Below, in pieces: positions 8,240-17,264 of a stretch of DNA of 17,319 nucleotides. The notes beneath the pieces were generated by a model. The model was not told the origin of the DNA. It searched no databases and saw only the letters and a program-made list of their open reading frames with translations. Each line of letters begins with the position of its first letter. The first letter of the stretch is position 1. The position numbers and the translations under genes are program-made. This DNA comes from Lachnospiraceae bacterium (lineage in GTDB: Bacteria > Bacillota_A > Clostridia > Lachnospirales > Lachnospiraceae), in assembly GCA_028694115.1 (NCBI GenBank), contig JAQUUB010000094.1, positions 1 through 17,319 on the forward strand, given 5' to 3'.

Positions 8240-8460
8240 AGATAGGGACGTCCAACAATACCATTGCCGAAATCTCTGTATTTACTCAAAAAGTCTATTT
8301 CCCAAAAATCAAAAAAGCAGTGGGCAACGATTCAATAGAATTGATGGAAAAGGGTGGATTATACTCACGCTTGGTCATACCGCAACAGGGAAAAATAAAG
8401 TTTGTTTATGCTCTTGACTTTTCCTTTTCGAGTATGCTACAATTTACATTAGTTAGCTAA
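8236..8460 (+). other. Unassigned small open frame, possibly a mobile-element gene fragment
   Basis: The frame starting at GTG 8236 encodes 74 residues (KIGTSNNTIAEISVFTQKVY, then a segment with PKIKKAVGNDSIELMEKGG and YSRLVIPQQGKIKFVYAL). The composition is protein-like up to about residue 58, but I do not recognise the family. No ribosome-binding site is evident. The 3' part overlaps the promoter and operator of the enolase gene, so the last ~15 codons are probably not coding. Its position directly behind an integrase remnant suggests it is a leftover from the same element; it may equally be a chance frame. Confidence 0.25.
8414..8443 (+). promoter_or_regulatory. Enolase promoter (TTGACT-18-TACAAT, extended -10)
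   Basis: The -35 TTGACT (8414-8419) and -10 TACAAT (8438-8443) are 18 bases apart, and TG at 8435-8436 gives an extended -10. The expected start point falls at about 8450, inside the palindrome at 8449-8470, leaving a leader of roughly 135 bases before the enolase ATG. Confidence 0.7.
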
Positions 8461-8470
8461 AACTAACTAA
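8449..8470 (+). promoter_or_regulatory. Palindromic operator TTAGTTAG-N6-CTAACTAA at the enolase transcription start
   Basis: Two perfect 8-base arms (8449-8456 and 8463-8470) flank CTAAAA. The core GTTAG-N6-CTAAC is identical in form to sites at 1292 and 15752 and nearly so to 11386. It lies 5 bases downstream of the -10, where a bound protein would block initiation. There is no U-tract or G/C-rich stem, so a terminator is unlikely. Confidence 0.65.
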
Positions 8471-8506
8471 ATGTGAATGAATCATTTTGAATTCCTTTCT
8501 GCATAA

Positions 8507-9886
<1,380 letters not shown>

Positions 9887-9931
9887 AAGACAATAAGTAA
9901 TGCAACCTGTGACGGAGAATTCTTCACAGGC

Positions 9932-11161
9932 ATGAATGTTTTTGTGATAGGTGGTGGATTTGTAGCGGTAGAGGAAGGTATTTTCCTTACAAAATATGCA
10001 AAACATGTGACGATGATTGTTCGATCGGAAGATTTCAGCTGTGCTAAGACCGTGTCAGACAAGCTGATTGGAAATGAGAAGATTACCGTTAGATTCAGTA
10101 CGGAATTGATAAAAGTAGAAGGTAATAGAACGATGAAAAAAGCAGTATTTCGGGACAGGAACAGTCACGAAATATGGAAGTACGATGCAGCCGAGGATGG
10201 TGGATTCGGCGTGTTTGTGTTTGCGGGATATGCACCGAATACCGAGTGGCTTCCAAAAGTACTTCAGCTTAATGAACAGGGATATATTGTGACAGATGGA
10301 AATCAAAAAACAAATCTCGATGGCGTGTATGCCGCAGGTGATGTGTGTGTGAAAAATCTGAGGCAGGTTGTTACCGCAGTTGCGGATGGAGCAATTGCGG
10401 CAACTTCACTCGAGCACGATGTGACGAAGCTTCATAAAAAACTTTCCATACCAGAGTTTACGGTAATAGTGCCAGAACAAAAAAAGAATTCTAATACAGG
10501 AAATGCGGAAACAAACGGTAATACGATGAATTCCAATGATACGAACAGTGCTGACGGTGTATTTCTGGATAACGCAGTCAAAAGTCAACTGGTGCCGCTG
10601 TTTGACAAGTTTCAGCAGCCTGTATGTGTACGGGCATGGCTTGGCACAGATAAAGTGTCGGAAGAGGTAGAAAGTTTTCTGGAAGAGTTCACACAAATGA
10701 CAGACAAGGTTTCATGGGAGCGGGCAGAAGAAAACGTACCGGAATATCTTCCTGCTATGGAAGTGATAAATCCGGATGGAGGTGCTTCAGGAATGATTTT
10801 TCACGGCGTTCCCGGAGGTCATGAGATTAATTCTTTTGTAATAGCACTTTACAACGCTGCTGGACCTGGAACCGCAATTTCATCTGACGAGAAAGAAAAG
10901 ATTCAGAAGATAAAACAGAATATAAATATGAAAATGCTGGTTTCACTTTCCTGCACGATATGTCCGGAACTTGTGATGTCAGCACAGAAGATTGCATTAT
11001 TGTCGGATAAGGTGACAGCGGAAATGTTTGACCTGACGCATTATCCGGACCTGAAAGACAAGTATCAGGTAATGAGTGTGCCGTGTATGATTATCAATGA
11101 TGATAAGGTGCTGTTCGGAAAGAAAAACGTGGAAGAACTGCTGGAAATATTAGTGAAATAG
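9932..11161 (+). CDS. 5'-truncated AhpF/TrxB-like flavoprotein disulfide reductase with C-terminal double thioredoxin-like domain
   Basis: The 409-residue frame starts inside a thioredoxin-reductase-like protein. Residues 1-105 are the NADPH-binding domain (IGGGFVAVEE), 106-160 the return of the FAD domain (TNLDGVYAAGDVC), ~180-210 a polar Asn-rich linker, and ~215-409 an AhpF N-terminal-like domain with FHGVPGGHE, CTIC at 341-344 and cis-Pro VPC. Intact relatives pass electrons from NADPH via FAD to peroxiredoxins or similar partners. Here the N-terminal FAD-binding half is gone: homology begins in frame at about 9902 with ATCDGEFFTG, i.e. only the second Cys of the redox CATC remains, and it lies before the ATG. 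The ATG has no good ribosome-binding site. It is probably a pseudogene, though translation of the C-terminal redox domain cannot be excluded. Confidence 0.8.
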   Translation: MNVFVIGGGFVAVEEGIFLTKYAKHVTMIVRSEDFSCAKTVSDKLIGNEKITVRFSTELIKVEGNRTMKKAVFRDRNSHEIWKYDAAEDGGFGVFVFAGYAPNTEWLPKVLQLNEQGYIVTDGNQKTNLDGVYAAGDVCVKNLRQVVTAVADGAIAATSLEHDVTKLHKKLSIPEFTVIVPEQKKNSNTGNAETNGNTMNSNDTNSADGVFLDNAVKSQLVPLFDKFQQPVCVRAWLGTDKVSEEVESFLEEFTQMTDKVSWERAEENVPEYLPAMEVINPDGGASGMIFHGVPGGHEINSFVIALYNAAGPGTAISSDEKEKIQKIKQNINMKMLVSLSCTICPELVMSAQKIALLSDKVTAEMFDLTHYPDLKDKYQVMSVPCMIINDDKVLFGKKNVEELLEILVK

Positions 11162-11242
11162 AGCGATAACAACAACAGTCAAACATATCTTGAAAATAGA
11201 AAAGTTTACTTTACTTTTAAAATTTATTTCCAGGCTTAATAT

Positions 11243-11275
11243 AACACGGAGTGTAGGGATACATTCCGTGTTTTT
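11243..11275 (+). terminator. Intrinsic terminator after the enolase/flavoprotein unit
   Basis: A 13-pair stem (AACACGGAGTGTA pairing with TACATTCCGTGTT, one G-T pair) closes on a GGGA loop and runs into TTTTT (11271-11275). It lies about 80 bases after the flavoprotein stop and isolates the following ABC operon. Confidence 0.85.
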
Positions 11276-11379
11276 AATAGTATTGACAATCTGGTTCTGG
11301 ATCAAAGGATTCAACCAAATAAGTCTATAATGCCCCTATTGCCGAGTATTTTTATCAAAAAAAAATTTCAAATGAAGTA

Positions 11380-11408
11380 TTGCAATTAGTCTCGACTAAC
11401 GATATAAT
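11380..11408 (+). promoter_or_regulatory. Promoter of the TetR-linked ABC operon with operator inside the spacer
   Basis: TTGCAA (11380-11385) and TATAAT (11403-11408) are exactly 17 bases apart. The spacer contains TTAG-TCTCGA-CTAAC (11386-11400), the fourth copy of the palindrome shared with the enolase and DUF3877 promoters. A protein bound here would compete directly with RNA polymerase. The rest of the 318-base gap 11162-11479 holds the terminator at 11243 and the inverted repeat at 11412; I see nothing else in it. Confidence 0.7.
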
Positions 11409-11411
11409 CAA

Positions 11412-11443
11412 TATGCGACCATAAATAAAATAATAGTCGCATA
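11412..11443 (+). promoter_or_regulatory. Inverted repeat TATGCGAC-N16-GTCGCATA in the leader of the ABC operon
   Basis: Perfect 8-base arms (11412-11419, 11436-11443) surround an AT-only spacer apart from its first base. It starts 4 bases after the -10, so it covers the transcription start. It is distinct from the TTAG-type palindrome and is the best candidate in the window for the site of the TetR regulator encoded at the end of the same operon; that link is inferred. It could also fold in RNA, but the long loop and absence of a U-tract argue against a terminator. Confidence 0.5.
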
Positions 11444-11479
11444 AAATAATTGATTGGATGATCAGAAAGGAGTTATGAA

Positions 11480-13279
11480 GTGGAGAAAAAAACAAAGAAA
11501 AAAGAAGGAATCCCACGACTCTTTGAATTAGCCGAGGCTAAGAAGAGGAAACTTACACTCGCATGCATTCTTGCAGTGATATCCTCCGGAGCGCGTATTG
11601 TTTCATTCTTTACGATTTATGGAGCAGTAAGGGAGGTACTGCGATGCTATACACAGCCGCAGAACATGAACCTGCAGCAGATCTATCATTATGTCATGAT
11701 TACGCTGATTGGTGTTCTGGTTTACGGACTCTGCGCATATGCATCCTCGTCAATGGCGCATGTGGCGGCCTATGATATTTTGTATGAACTGAGAATAAAA
11801 CTGATGGATAAGATGTCAAGAATATCGGCGGGGTATTTTACAAGTGTCACCCAGGGGAGCATTAAAAAAGTAATGTCAGATGATGTGGAGGAGATCGAAG
11901 GGTTTATTGCGCATAATTTGTGTGATCTCGCAGCGGCAATCGCAACACCACTGTTTACGCTGCTGTATTTGTTTGGTCTTGACTGGCGGCTGGCTCTTGT
12001 GACGCTGGTTCCTATCATTATTTCGATTATGCTGCTGGGCTCTTGCTTAAAGCAGAAGGATAAGGCTGCCCTGCAGGTGGAAATGCATGATGCCATGGAA
12101 AAGATGACGGGAACTATCGTGGAGTACATTCACGGAATGCCGGTGGTAAAAGTATTCAACAGGTCACTGAGCGCATTTCGCAGATATGAGGAAGATCTGA
12201 ATGGCTTTGTGGATGTGGTGGGGCGGACTGCAAATGCCAATGCGGCGCCTATGGGACTGTATTATGCGTTCTTCGGAGCGCAGCTTTTGTTTCTGCTTCC
12301 GGCATCTATTTTCATCATAGGAACGGCATCGAGTTATCTGGATTACCTTCCGATTGTCCTGCTTTTCCTATTGGTGGGACCGGGGCTTAAGGAACCGTTG
12401 GAAAATATGATGCAGATGGCCATTCAGTCCAATCGGATTGCGGAAAGCGTAAAAAGAATTGATCATATTCTGTATGAACCGGAAATCCAGTCAACAGGAA
12501 AGCAGATACCGGACAGCTATGAGGTAGAGTTCCATCATGTGTCATTTTCTTATGGAAATGAAGTGAATGCAATCGAAGATGTCTCACTCAAAGCAGGGCA
12601 GGGAACCATCAATGGAATTGTGGGTCCATCCGGTGGCGGCAAATCAACGTTGGTCCAGCTGCTTCTGCGTTTTTATGAAAATCAGAGAGGCTGTATTCGG
12701 ATCGGTGGAGTGGACGTCAAAGATATTCCCATGGACAAACTGATGGATATGGTATCCTATGTCTTTCAGGATACGATACTGTTTCATGAAACCATCGAAA
12801 ATAATATCCGAATGGGAAATGTGAGTGCTTCCATGGCAGAGGTGGAAGAGGCAGCAAAAAATGCCGGGATTGATGATGTGATCCGGAACCTGCCGGAAGG
12901 GTATCAGACCATCGTGGGGGATCACAACGTGTACTTGTCCGGCGGAGAGAAGCAGAGAATCGCCATTGCACGGGTATTTCTGAAGAATTCGGACATCGTG
13001 ATTCTCGATGAAGCAACTGCCTATGCGGACGCTGAAAATGAGGCGAAAATCCAGCGTGCCTTTGCAACTCTCTCCAAAAACAAAACTGTGTTTATTATTG
13101 CGCATCGGTTAAAGACGATTGAAAATGCAGACAATATTTTTGTGATGGAAAAAGGAAGGCTGCTGGCCGCAGGGACGCACTGTGAATTGATGCAGACATG
13201 CGACTTATATCAGAACATGGTAACTGCAAACGAAAGACGGGATACATGGACTATAAAAAATGAAACGGAGGCGATGTAG
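11480..13279 (+). CDS. ABC transporter, fused permease/ATP-binding protein, first subunit of the TetR-linked pair
   Basis: A 599-residue half-transporter starting at GTG 11480, chosen because AAAGGAG (11466-11472) is 7 bases upstream. Six membrane helices occupy about residues 25-310. The ATPase domain has Walker A GPSGGGKST 382-390, signature LSGGEKQR 486-493, Walker B VILDE ending at Glu511 and H-loop His542. The N-terminus is short and highly basic (EKKTKKKEG). The D-loop reads AYADAE, again departing from the common SALD. It is homologous to the gene at 3042 and is the first-subunit type. Its stop is immediately followed by the start of the partner gene. Substrate unknown; relatives include metallophore importers (YbtP/IrtA-like) and drug exporters, and the sequence alone does not decide. 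Confidence 0.92.
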   Translation: MEKKTKKKEGIPRLFELAEAKKRKLTLACILAVISSGARIVSFFTIYGAVREVLRCYTQPQNMNLQQIYHYVMITLIGVLVYGLCAYASSSMAHVAAYDILYELRIKLMDKMSRISAGYFTSVTQGSIKKVMSDDVEEIEGFIAHNLCDLAAAIATPLFTLLYLFGLDWRLALVTLVPIIISIMLLGSCLKQKDKAALQVEMHDAMEKMTGTIVEYIHGMPVVKVFNRSLSAFRRYEEDLNGFVDVVGRTANANAAPMGLYYAFFGAQLLFLLPASIFIIGTASSYLDYLPIVLLFLLVGPGLKEPLENMMQMAIQSNRIAESVKRIDHILYEPEIQSTGKQIPDSYEVEFHHVSFSYGNEVNAIEDVSLKAGQGTINGIVGPSGGGKSTLVQLLLRFYENQRGCIRIGGVDVKDIPMDKLMDMVSYVFQDTILFHETIENNIRMGNVSASMAEVEEAAKNAGIDDVIRNLPEGYQTIVGDHNVYLSGGEKQRIAIARVFLKNSDIVILDEATAYADAENEAKIQRAFATLSKNKTVFIIAHRLKTIENADNIFVMEKGRLLAAGTHCELMQTCDLYQNMVTANERRDTWTIKNETEAM

Positions 13280-15070
13280 ATGACGGCAATCAAAGAATGG
13301 TTTTCCATGTTATCATTTGGCAATACAAAACGATACCGGAACATTACCTTATGGTTTTTATTTGACAGTATCGCAGCAACGATTCCATATGGAATTGCAG
13401 TGATGGCAATTTACTACCTGTTGCTTCCAATCGGCGCAGGAAATATTCAGATGCAGACGAAACCGCTGTGGATACTTGTGGGAATTTTATTGATACAGTT
13501 TATTTCCTATTTCTTTATTCGGAAAAAATCATATATAGACAGCTGTGTCGGCATGTCCGAAACGATGAAAAGGTCCAGAATTGATATGGGAGAACATTTA
13601 AGGATTCTTCCTATGGGATTTTTTGACAAACGGGATGCCGGGGATTTATCTACCGTATTACTGCGGGATTATACCACAGTGGAGAATCTGGCAGAACAGT
13701 TCGCTCCGCAGATGACGGTCACGATCGGCAGACTGCTGTTGTCAGCGGTCATGCTTGGAGTCTTTGATATCCGGATGACGCTGGCCATGTTCCTTGTGAT
13801 TCCGTTGGCACTGCCATTTGCATGGATGAGTTACCGGCGAATGAAAGATTCCAGTCAGGAACTTTCCCAGGCGCAGCAAAGTGTATCGTCCAATATCCTG
13901 GAATATGTGGAGGGAATACAGACGCTAAAGGCTTATAATATGGCAGGAGAGCATTTTATTGCATTAAAGGAGTCCTTTGAAAAGCAGAGAACATCTTCTA
14001 TTGCAATCGAAACGAGGGCGGCATCACCCATCAGTGTGGTTGGGAGAATCATCCTGAATCTGGGGATTGCATTGGTCATGCTGCTTGGCGGAATTCTGAT
14101 GACAAAGGGAAGTCTTCATCCATTTTACTATATTGCTTTTATGGTGATGACACTCAGTGTCTATGAACCTGTTTCCACGCTGTTTGTATTTATCGCGGAT
14201 TTCTCAAGAAGCAAACGCTCCGGGGATCGAATTCGGGAGATTTTTGATGAAAGGCCACTTCCAGAACCGGAAGATACGATAGAACGTGCCGTGTATAAAG
14301 ACGCTCAATTTTGTCCGGTGAGGAACGCTGACAGCACGATCACTCTGGAGCGTGTAAGCTTTGCCTATGGGGATGTGGATGTGATTCAGGATCTTACCAT
14401 CCAATTTCCAGAGAAACAGGTGACTGCACTGGTAGGCCCGTCCGGAAGCGGAAAATCCACCATCACCAAACTGATTGCCAGATTCTGGGATGCGGATAAA
14501 GGCAGAGTGCTGATCGGAGGCGTTCCGGTTACCCATATGAAAACTGATGAGGTCCTTGCAAAAGTTGCAATCGTATTTCAGGATGTCTATCTGTTCCATG
14601 ATTCGATTGAGGCGAATATCCGCATGGGAAAATCCAATGCCACCAGAGAGGAAGTCATTGACGCAGCAAAAAAAGCGGCCTGCCATGATTTTATTTTGTC
14701 TCTGCCGCAGGGATATGATACAATGGTGGGAGAGGGCGGCTCTACGCTGTCCGGAGGAGAAAAACAGAGAATATCCATAGCCAGGGCACTCTTGAAGGAT
14801 GCACCGATTGTGCTTCTAGATGAGGCAACTGCTGCATTGGATTCCGAAAATGAGGTCCTGATACAGCGTGCCATTTCCAGTCTGGTAGAGAAAAAGACTG
14901 TCGTTGTGGTTGCACATAGGCTGCAGTCAATCTGTAATGCAGATCAGATTGTAGTGCTGGATCAGGGAAGAATCATAGAACATGGCAGTCATAAGGAACT
15001 GCTTGAAGCTGCGGGGATGTATGCACATCTATGGGAGGAGCAAAGTCACGCAGGTAATTGGAGGATATAG
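13280..15070 (+). CDS. ABC transporter, fused permease/ATP-binding protein, second subunit of the TetR-linked pair
   Basis: A 596-residue half-transporter. ATG 13280 directly follows the previous stop and has GGAGG (13267-13271) 8 bases upstream within the preceding gene, showing tight coupling. The membrane domain spans about residues 20-310. Walker A GPSGSGKST is at 386-394, signature LSGGEKQR 490-497, Walker B VLLDE ending at Glu515, H-loop His546, and the D-loop is the ordinary ALDSE. It ends AGNWRI, comparable with the ends of the other second subunits (GWSLT, SWSIA). Together with the upstream gene it forms a heterodimeric ATP-driven transporter in the membrane. The TetR regulator that follows is probably its ligand-responsive repressor. 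Confidence 0.92.
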   Translation: MTAIKEWFSMLSFGNTKRYRNITLWFLFDSIAATIPYGIAVMAIYYLLLPIGAGNIQMQTKPLWILVGILLIQFISYFFIRKKSYIDSCVGMSETMKRSRIDMGEHLRILPMGFFDKRDAGDLSTVLLRDYTTVENLAEQFAPQMTVTIGRLLLSAVMLGVFDIRMTLAMFLVIPLALPFAWMSYRRMKDSSQELSQAQQSVSSNILEYVEGIQTLKAYNMAGEHFIALKESFEKQRTSSIAIETRAASPISVVGRIILNLGIALVMLLGGILMTKGSLHPFYYIAFMVMTLSVYEPVSTLFVFIADFSRSKRSGDRIREIFDERPLPEPEDTIERAVYKDAQFCPVRNADSTITLERVSFAYGDVDVIQDLTIQFPEKQVTALVGPSGSGKSTITKLIARFWDADKGRVLIGGVPVTHMKTDEVLAKVAIVFQDVYLFHDSIEANIRMGKSNATREEVIDAAKKAACHDFILSLPQGYDTMVGEGGSTLSGGEKQRISIARALLKDAPIVLLDEATAALDSENEVLIQRAISSLVEKKTVVVVAHRLQSICNADQIVVLDQGRIIEHGSHKELLEAAGMYAHLWEEQSHAGNWRI

Positions 15071-15658
15071 ATGCCGATACGGGTTTTTGACGAAGAAGAA
15101 AAACAGAATATCAAGGCGAAAATGATAGAAGCAGGACTCCCACTGATCAAAAAATACGGGCTGACGCATACTTCAGTTGTAAAGATCACGCAGTCAGCGG
15201 GGATTGGGAAGAGCACATTTTATAACTTCTTCCCATCCAAGGAAGTATTTGTGATTGAGCTGATTCAATATGAAAGAGCGAAGCTGATGAATTATTTTGA
15301 TCAGCTGTTAAATGGCAGGGAGAAGATGACAAAGCAGGAGGCAAAAACGTTTCTAAAGAAAATCATCTTCCATCAGGACAGCATTTACCAGTATCTGACA
15401 GAAGAGGATATGGAGACGCTTTATCCTGCCATGCAGGAGCAGGGAATGATCGAAGAGGATCTAAATTCAGATATGCCTGAGTTCTTGTTCTCGCATTTTG
15501 AGGAAATCAATCCTGATGCGGATAACAAGATTTTTGTGAATTTCTTAAGAATCATGGCCCTTGCGGTGTCACAGAAGGAGGCCCTGCACGAAGATGTTTT
15601 GGATGAAACGCTGGAGATGATCTACGAGAGGATGTTTCAGTATATATTTGTATCTTAG
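15071..15658 (+). CDS. TetR/AcrR-family transcriptional regulator
   Basis: A 195-residue protein with an N-terminal TetR-type DNA-binding domain: the helix-turn-helix lies around residues 33-54 (TSVVKITQSAGIGKSTFYNF, followed by FPSKEVFVIELI), and the remainder is a variable helical ligand/dimer domain. ATG 15071 follows the ABC stop without a gap and has GGAGG (15060-15064) upstream, so it is the last gene of the transporter operon. Such placement usually means autoregulation: the protein represses the operon until a transported compound binds. The inverted repeat at 11412-11443 is a possible target. A terminator follows. Confidence 0.92.
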   Translation: MPIRVFDEEEKQNIKAKMIEAGLPLIKKYGLTHTSVVKITQSAGIGKSTFYNFFPSKEVFVIELIQYERAKLMNYFDQLLNGREKMTKQEAKTFLKKIIFHQDSIYQYLTEEDMETLYPAMQEQGMIEEDLNSDMPEFLFSHFEEINPDADNKIFVNFLRIMALAVSQKEALHEDVLDETLEMIYERMFQYIFVS

Positions 15659-15662
15659 AAAG

Positions 15663-15703
15663 TGGAGACCATCACACGATTTTTGTGGAGTGGTCTCCAT
15701 TTT
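15663..15703 (+). terminator. Intrinsic terminator of the TetR-linked ABC operon
   Basis: TGGAGACCA (15663-15671) pairs perfectly with TGGTCTCCA (15691-15699), followed by TTTT (15700-15703). It lies 5 bases after the TetR stop. The 19-base loop can form a small inner CAC/GTG stem. Confidence 0.8.
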
Positions 15704-15721
15704 CGGAAAACTGAAGAAGTC

Positions 15722-15771
15722 AGGACACAAAATATGATTATGTGATATAATGGGTTAGAATATACTAACCC
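15722..15771 (+). promoter_or_regulatory. Promoter and GGGTTAG-N6-CTAACCC operator of the DUF3877-AKR operon
   Basis: A perfect TATAAT (15746-15751) with an upstream TG (15743-15744) forms an extended -10; a weak -35 AGGACA (15722-15727) lies 18 bases before it. The palindrome with perfect 7-base arms (15752-15758, 15765-15771) starts at the base after the -10. It is the longest-armed of the three GTTAG-N6-CTAAC sites after the one at 8449. The site lies over the expected transcription start, so repression is the simplest reading. Confidence 0.7.
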
Positions 15772-15798
15772 GCGAATATAACAAAGAGAGGATTACCA

Positions 15799-16344
15799 AT
15801 GGATTTTTTGAAATTAGAGAGAAATATCTATGATACGATTAAGGAAGAACAGATAAAGTTAGGATATCGAAAGGAAACAATCCAGTTGTATTATCCATTG
15901 TCCTCGCTGAACAGTTTTTTAGGAACCAGTCTGGATGAATCACAGATATATCCTGTTCTAAAACAGTTCTGTTCTTTGGAAGAAGAGAGGCTTGGAAAGA
16001 TAGCGATATCAAATAAGGAGGAACGCTTCTGTTTTCGATTTCCCCCAAAAGCATCAGAATATATTTATATGAATACACCGAAAGACGGCTTTCTGTATGA
16101 CTTCATTCATACAATTTCCCAACATAATATTACGATGGAAGAGGTAATTACACAATTTAAAAAATATTCTGATATTGTCCATGTGGAAAAAACATCACAT
16201 GGAGAATTCGATTATTTGATTTATTTTGAAAATGGAATACCAGATGAATATAGATACTGCTTCACAGATGAAGGAAGTCATATTCATTATCATCGGTTTA
16301 CAATTGATGACTATCGTGAACTGGGATTGGAGGGGGAGCAATGA
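15799..16344 (+). CDS. DUF3877-like protein of unknown function
   Basis: A 181-residue soluble protein with no signal peptide or membrane helix. The opening (KLERNIYDTIKEEQIKLGYR, then KETIQLYYPLSSLN) matches my memory of the DUF3877 family, found mainly in Lachnospiraceae; I cannot confirm this by search. No catalytic motif is visible. The C-terminal part is rich in aromatic and acidic residues with a DEGSHIHYHRF segment that could bind a metal, which is speculative. GAGAGG (15786-15791) precedes ATG 15799 by 7 bases. Its stop overlaps the start of the aldo/keto reductase gene (ATGA), so the two are translationally coupled and probably act in one process, under the operator at 15752-15771. 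Confidence 0.75.
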   Translation: MDFLKLERNIYDTIKEEQIKLGYRKETIQLYYPLSSLNSFLGTSLDESQIYPVLKQFCSLEEERLGKIAISNKEERFCFRFPPKASEYIYMNTPKDGFLYDFIHTISQHNITMEEVITQFKKYSDIVHVEKTSHGEFDYLIYFENGIPDEYRYCFTDEGSHIHYHRFTIDDYRELGLEGEQ

Positions 16345-17249
16345 ACACACAAAAGCCACTTGCTGTCATTGGAACAAATTCATGGGGCAGCAAAATTTAT
16401 GGGAAGCTGTTAAGGGGAAGCAGCGTAGACGAAGTTACAATAAAGGAAAGTGTGAAGGTTGCGAGGGAAAAGAAGCTGTTGTTTTTTGATCTGGCACGGG
16501 ACTATGGCTTTGGAAAAGCACAGAAAATGATGGGAGAGTTTGGAACACAGGATATTGTCATATCTTCTAAGTTTACACCATTCAAAAAATATCATTCAGG
16601 GCAAGTAAGAAAATCCCTTGAAAGAGATCTCGTGGATTTTAAAAGAACATGTGTGGATATCTACTGGCTACATTTACCGAAGGATATTGAAGAAAATTTA
16701 ATGGAAATGATTCAGCTTTACCGTGAAGGAAAAATTCATAATATAGGTATTTCTAATTTTTCGTTGGAAGAATGCAAAAGAGCAAAAGAAATATTGGAAA
16801 ACGAAAACATACCTCTTTATGGTGTTCAAAATCATTATAGCTTACTGAATCGTGATTGGGAAGAAAGAGGAGTTGTGAGCTGGTGTAAAGAGAATGGACT
16901 CTCTTTTTGGGCATGGGCTGTTCTGGAGGAGGGCATGCTGGCTGATCCAAGAGTGAAAACACCTAAATCAATCATGAAACTGCTGTTTCAAAATAAGAAA
17001 AGAAAGCTTCATAGTCTTTATATTCTAATGAACAGGATTGGAAAACGACATGCAATAACAATACCACAGGTTGCCATAGCATACTGCAGCAACAAGGGGA
17101 TTGTACCAGTTTGTGGATGTCGCACACCATATCAGGTGGAGCAGCTGTTTGAAGCGGTCAATGTAAAGCTGCCTGAAAAGGAAATTCACATGCTTGAGCA
17201 GGCAGCGGATGCATCAAATGTCAGAATAATAGATGCAGATAATTTTTGA
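16341..17249 (+). CDS. Aldo/keto reductase
   Basis: A 302-residue cytoplasmic NAD(P)H-dependent oxidoreductase with the (beta/alpha)8 AKR fold. The catalytic tetrad is present: Asp50 and Tyr55 (FFDLARDYGFGKAQ), Lys77 (ISSKFTP) and His111 (YWLHLPK). The stretches IHNIGISNFS and PLYGVQNHYSLLNR are also typical, as is the late cofactor-binding region IVPVCGCRTPYQVEQL, though the usual Gly-x-Arg/Lys-x pattern is altered by two Cys residues. AKRs reduce aldehydes and ketones; the substrate cannot be assigned. ATG 16341 overlaps the previous stop (ATGA) and has GGAGGGGG just upstream. Co-transcription with the DUF3877-like gene suggests a shared function. Confidence 0.93.
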   Translation: MNTQKPLAVIGTNSWGSKIYGKLLRGSSVDEVTIKESVKVAREKKLLFFDLARDYGFGKAQKMMGEFGTQDIVISSKFTPFKKYHSGQVRKSLERDLVDFKRTCVDIYWLHLPKDIEENLMEMIQLYREGKIHNIGISNFSLEECKRAKEILENENIPLYGVQNHYSLLNRDWEERGVVSWCKENGLSFWAWAVLEEGMLADPRVKTPKSIMKLLFQNKKRKLHSLYILMNRIGKRHAITIPQVAIAYCSNKGIVPVCGCRTPYQVEQLFEAVNVKLPEKEIHMLEQAADASNVRIIDADNF

Positions 17250-17264
17250 TTTACGGAATATAGC

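Noticed and set aside
8109..8417. 102-residue frame at 8109-8417
   Set aside because: It is out of phase with the recognisable integrase block and reads as non-protein-like sequence.
11283..11331. TTGACA at 11283 and TATAAT at 11326 as another promoter of the ABC operon
   Set aside because: They are 37 bases apart, and neither has a good partner at 16-19 bases. The pair at 11380/11403 fits far better.
11475..11531. ATG 11475 with an 18-codon basic leader peptide overlapping the ABC start
   Set aside because: The ATG is only 2 bases from the AAAGGAG site; GTG 11480 has proper spacing and opens the real gene. A leader peptide is possible but unsupported.
12644..13105. Long minus-strand open frames opposite the ABC ATPase domains (also at 14204-14686)
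   Set aside because: They are antisense shadows of well-supported genes, with no start signals and no recognisable protein content.
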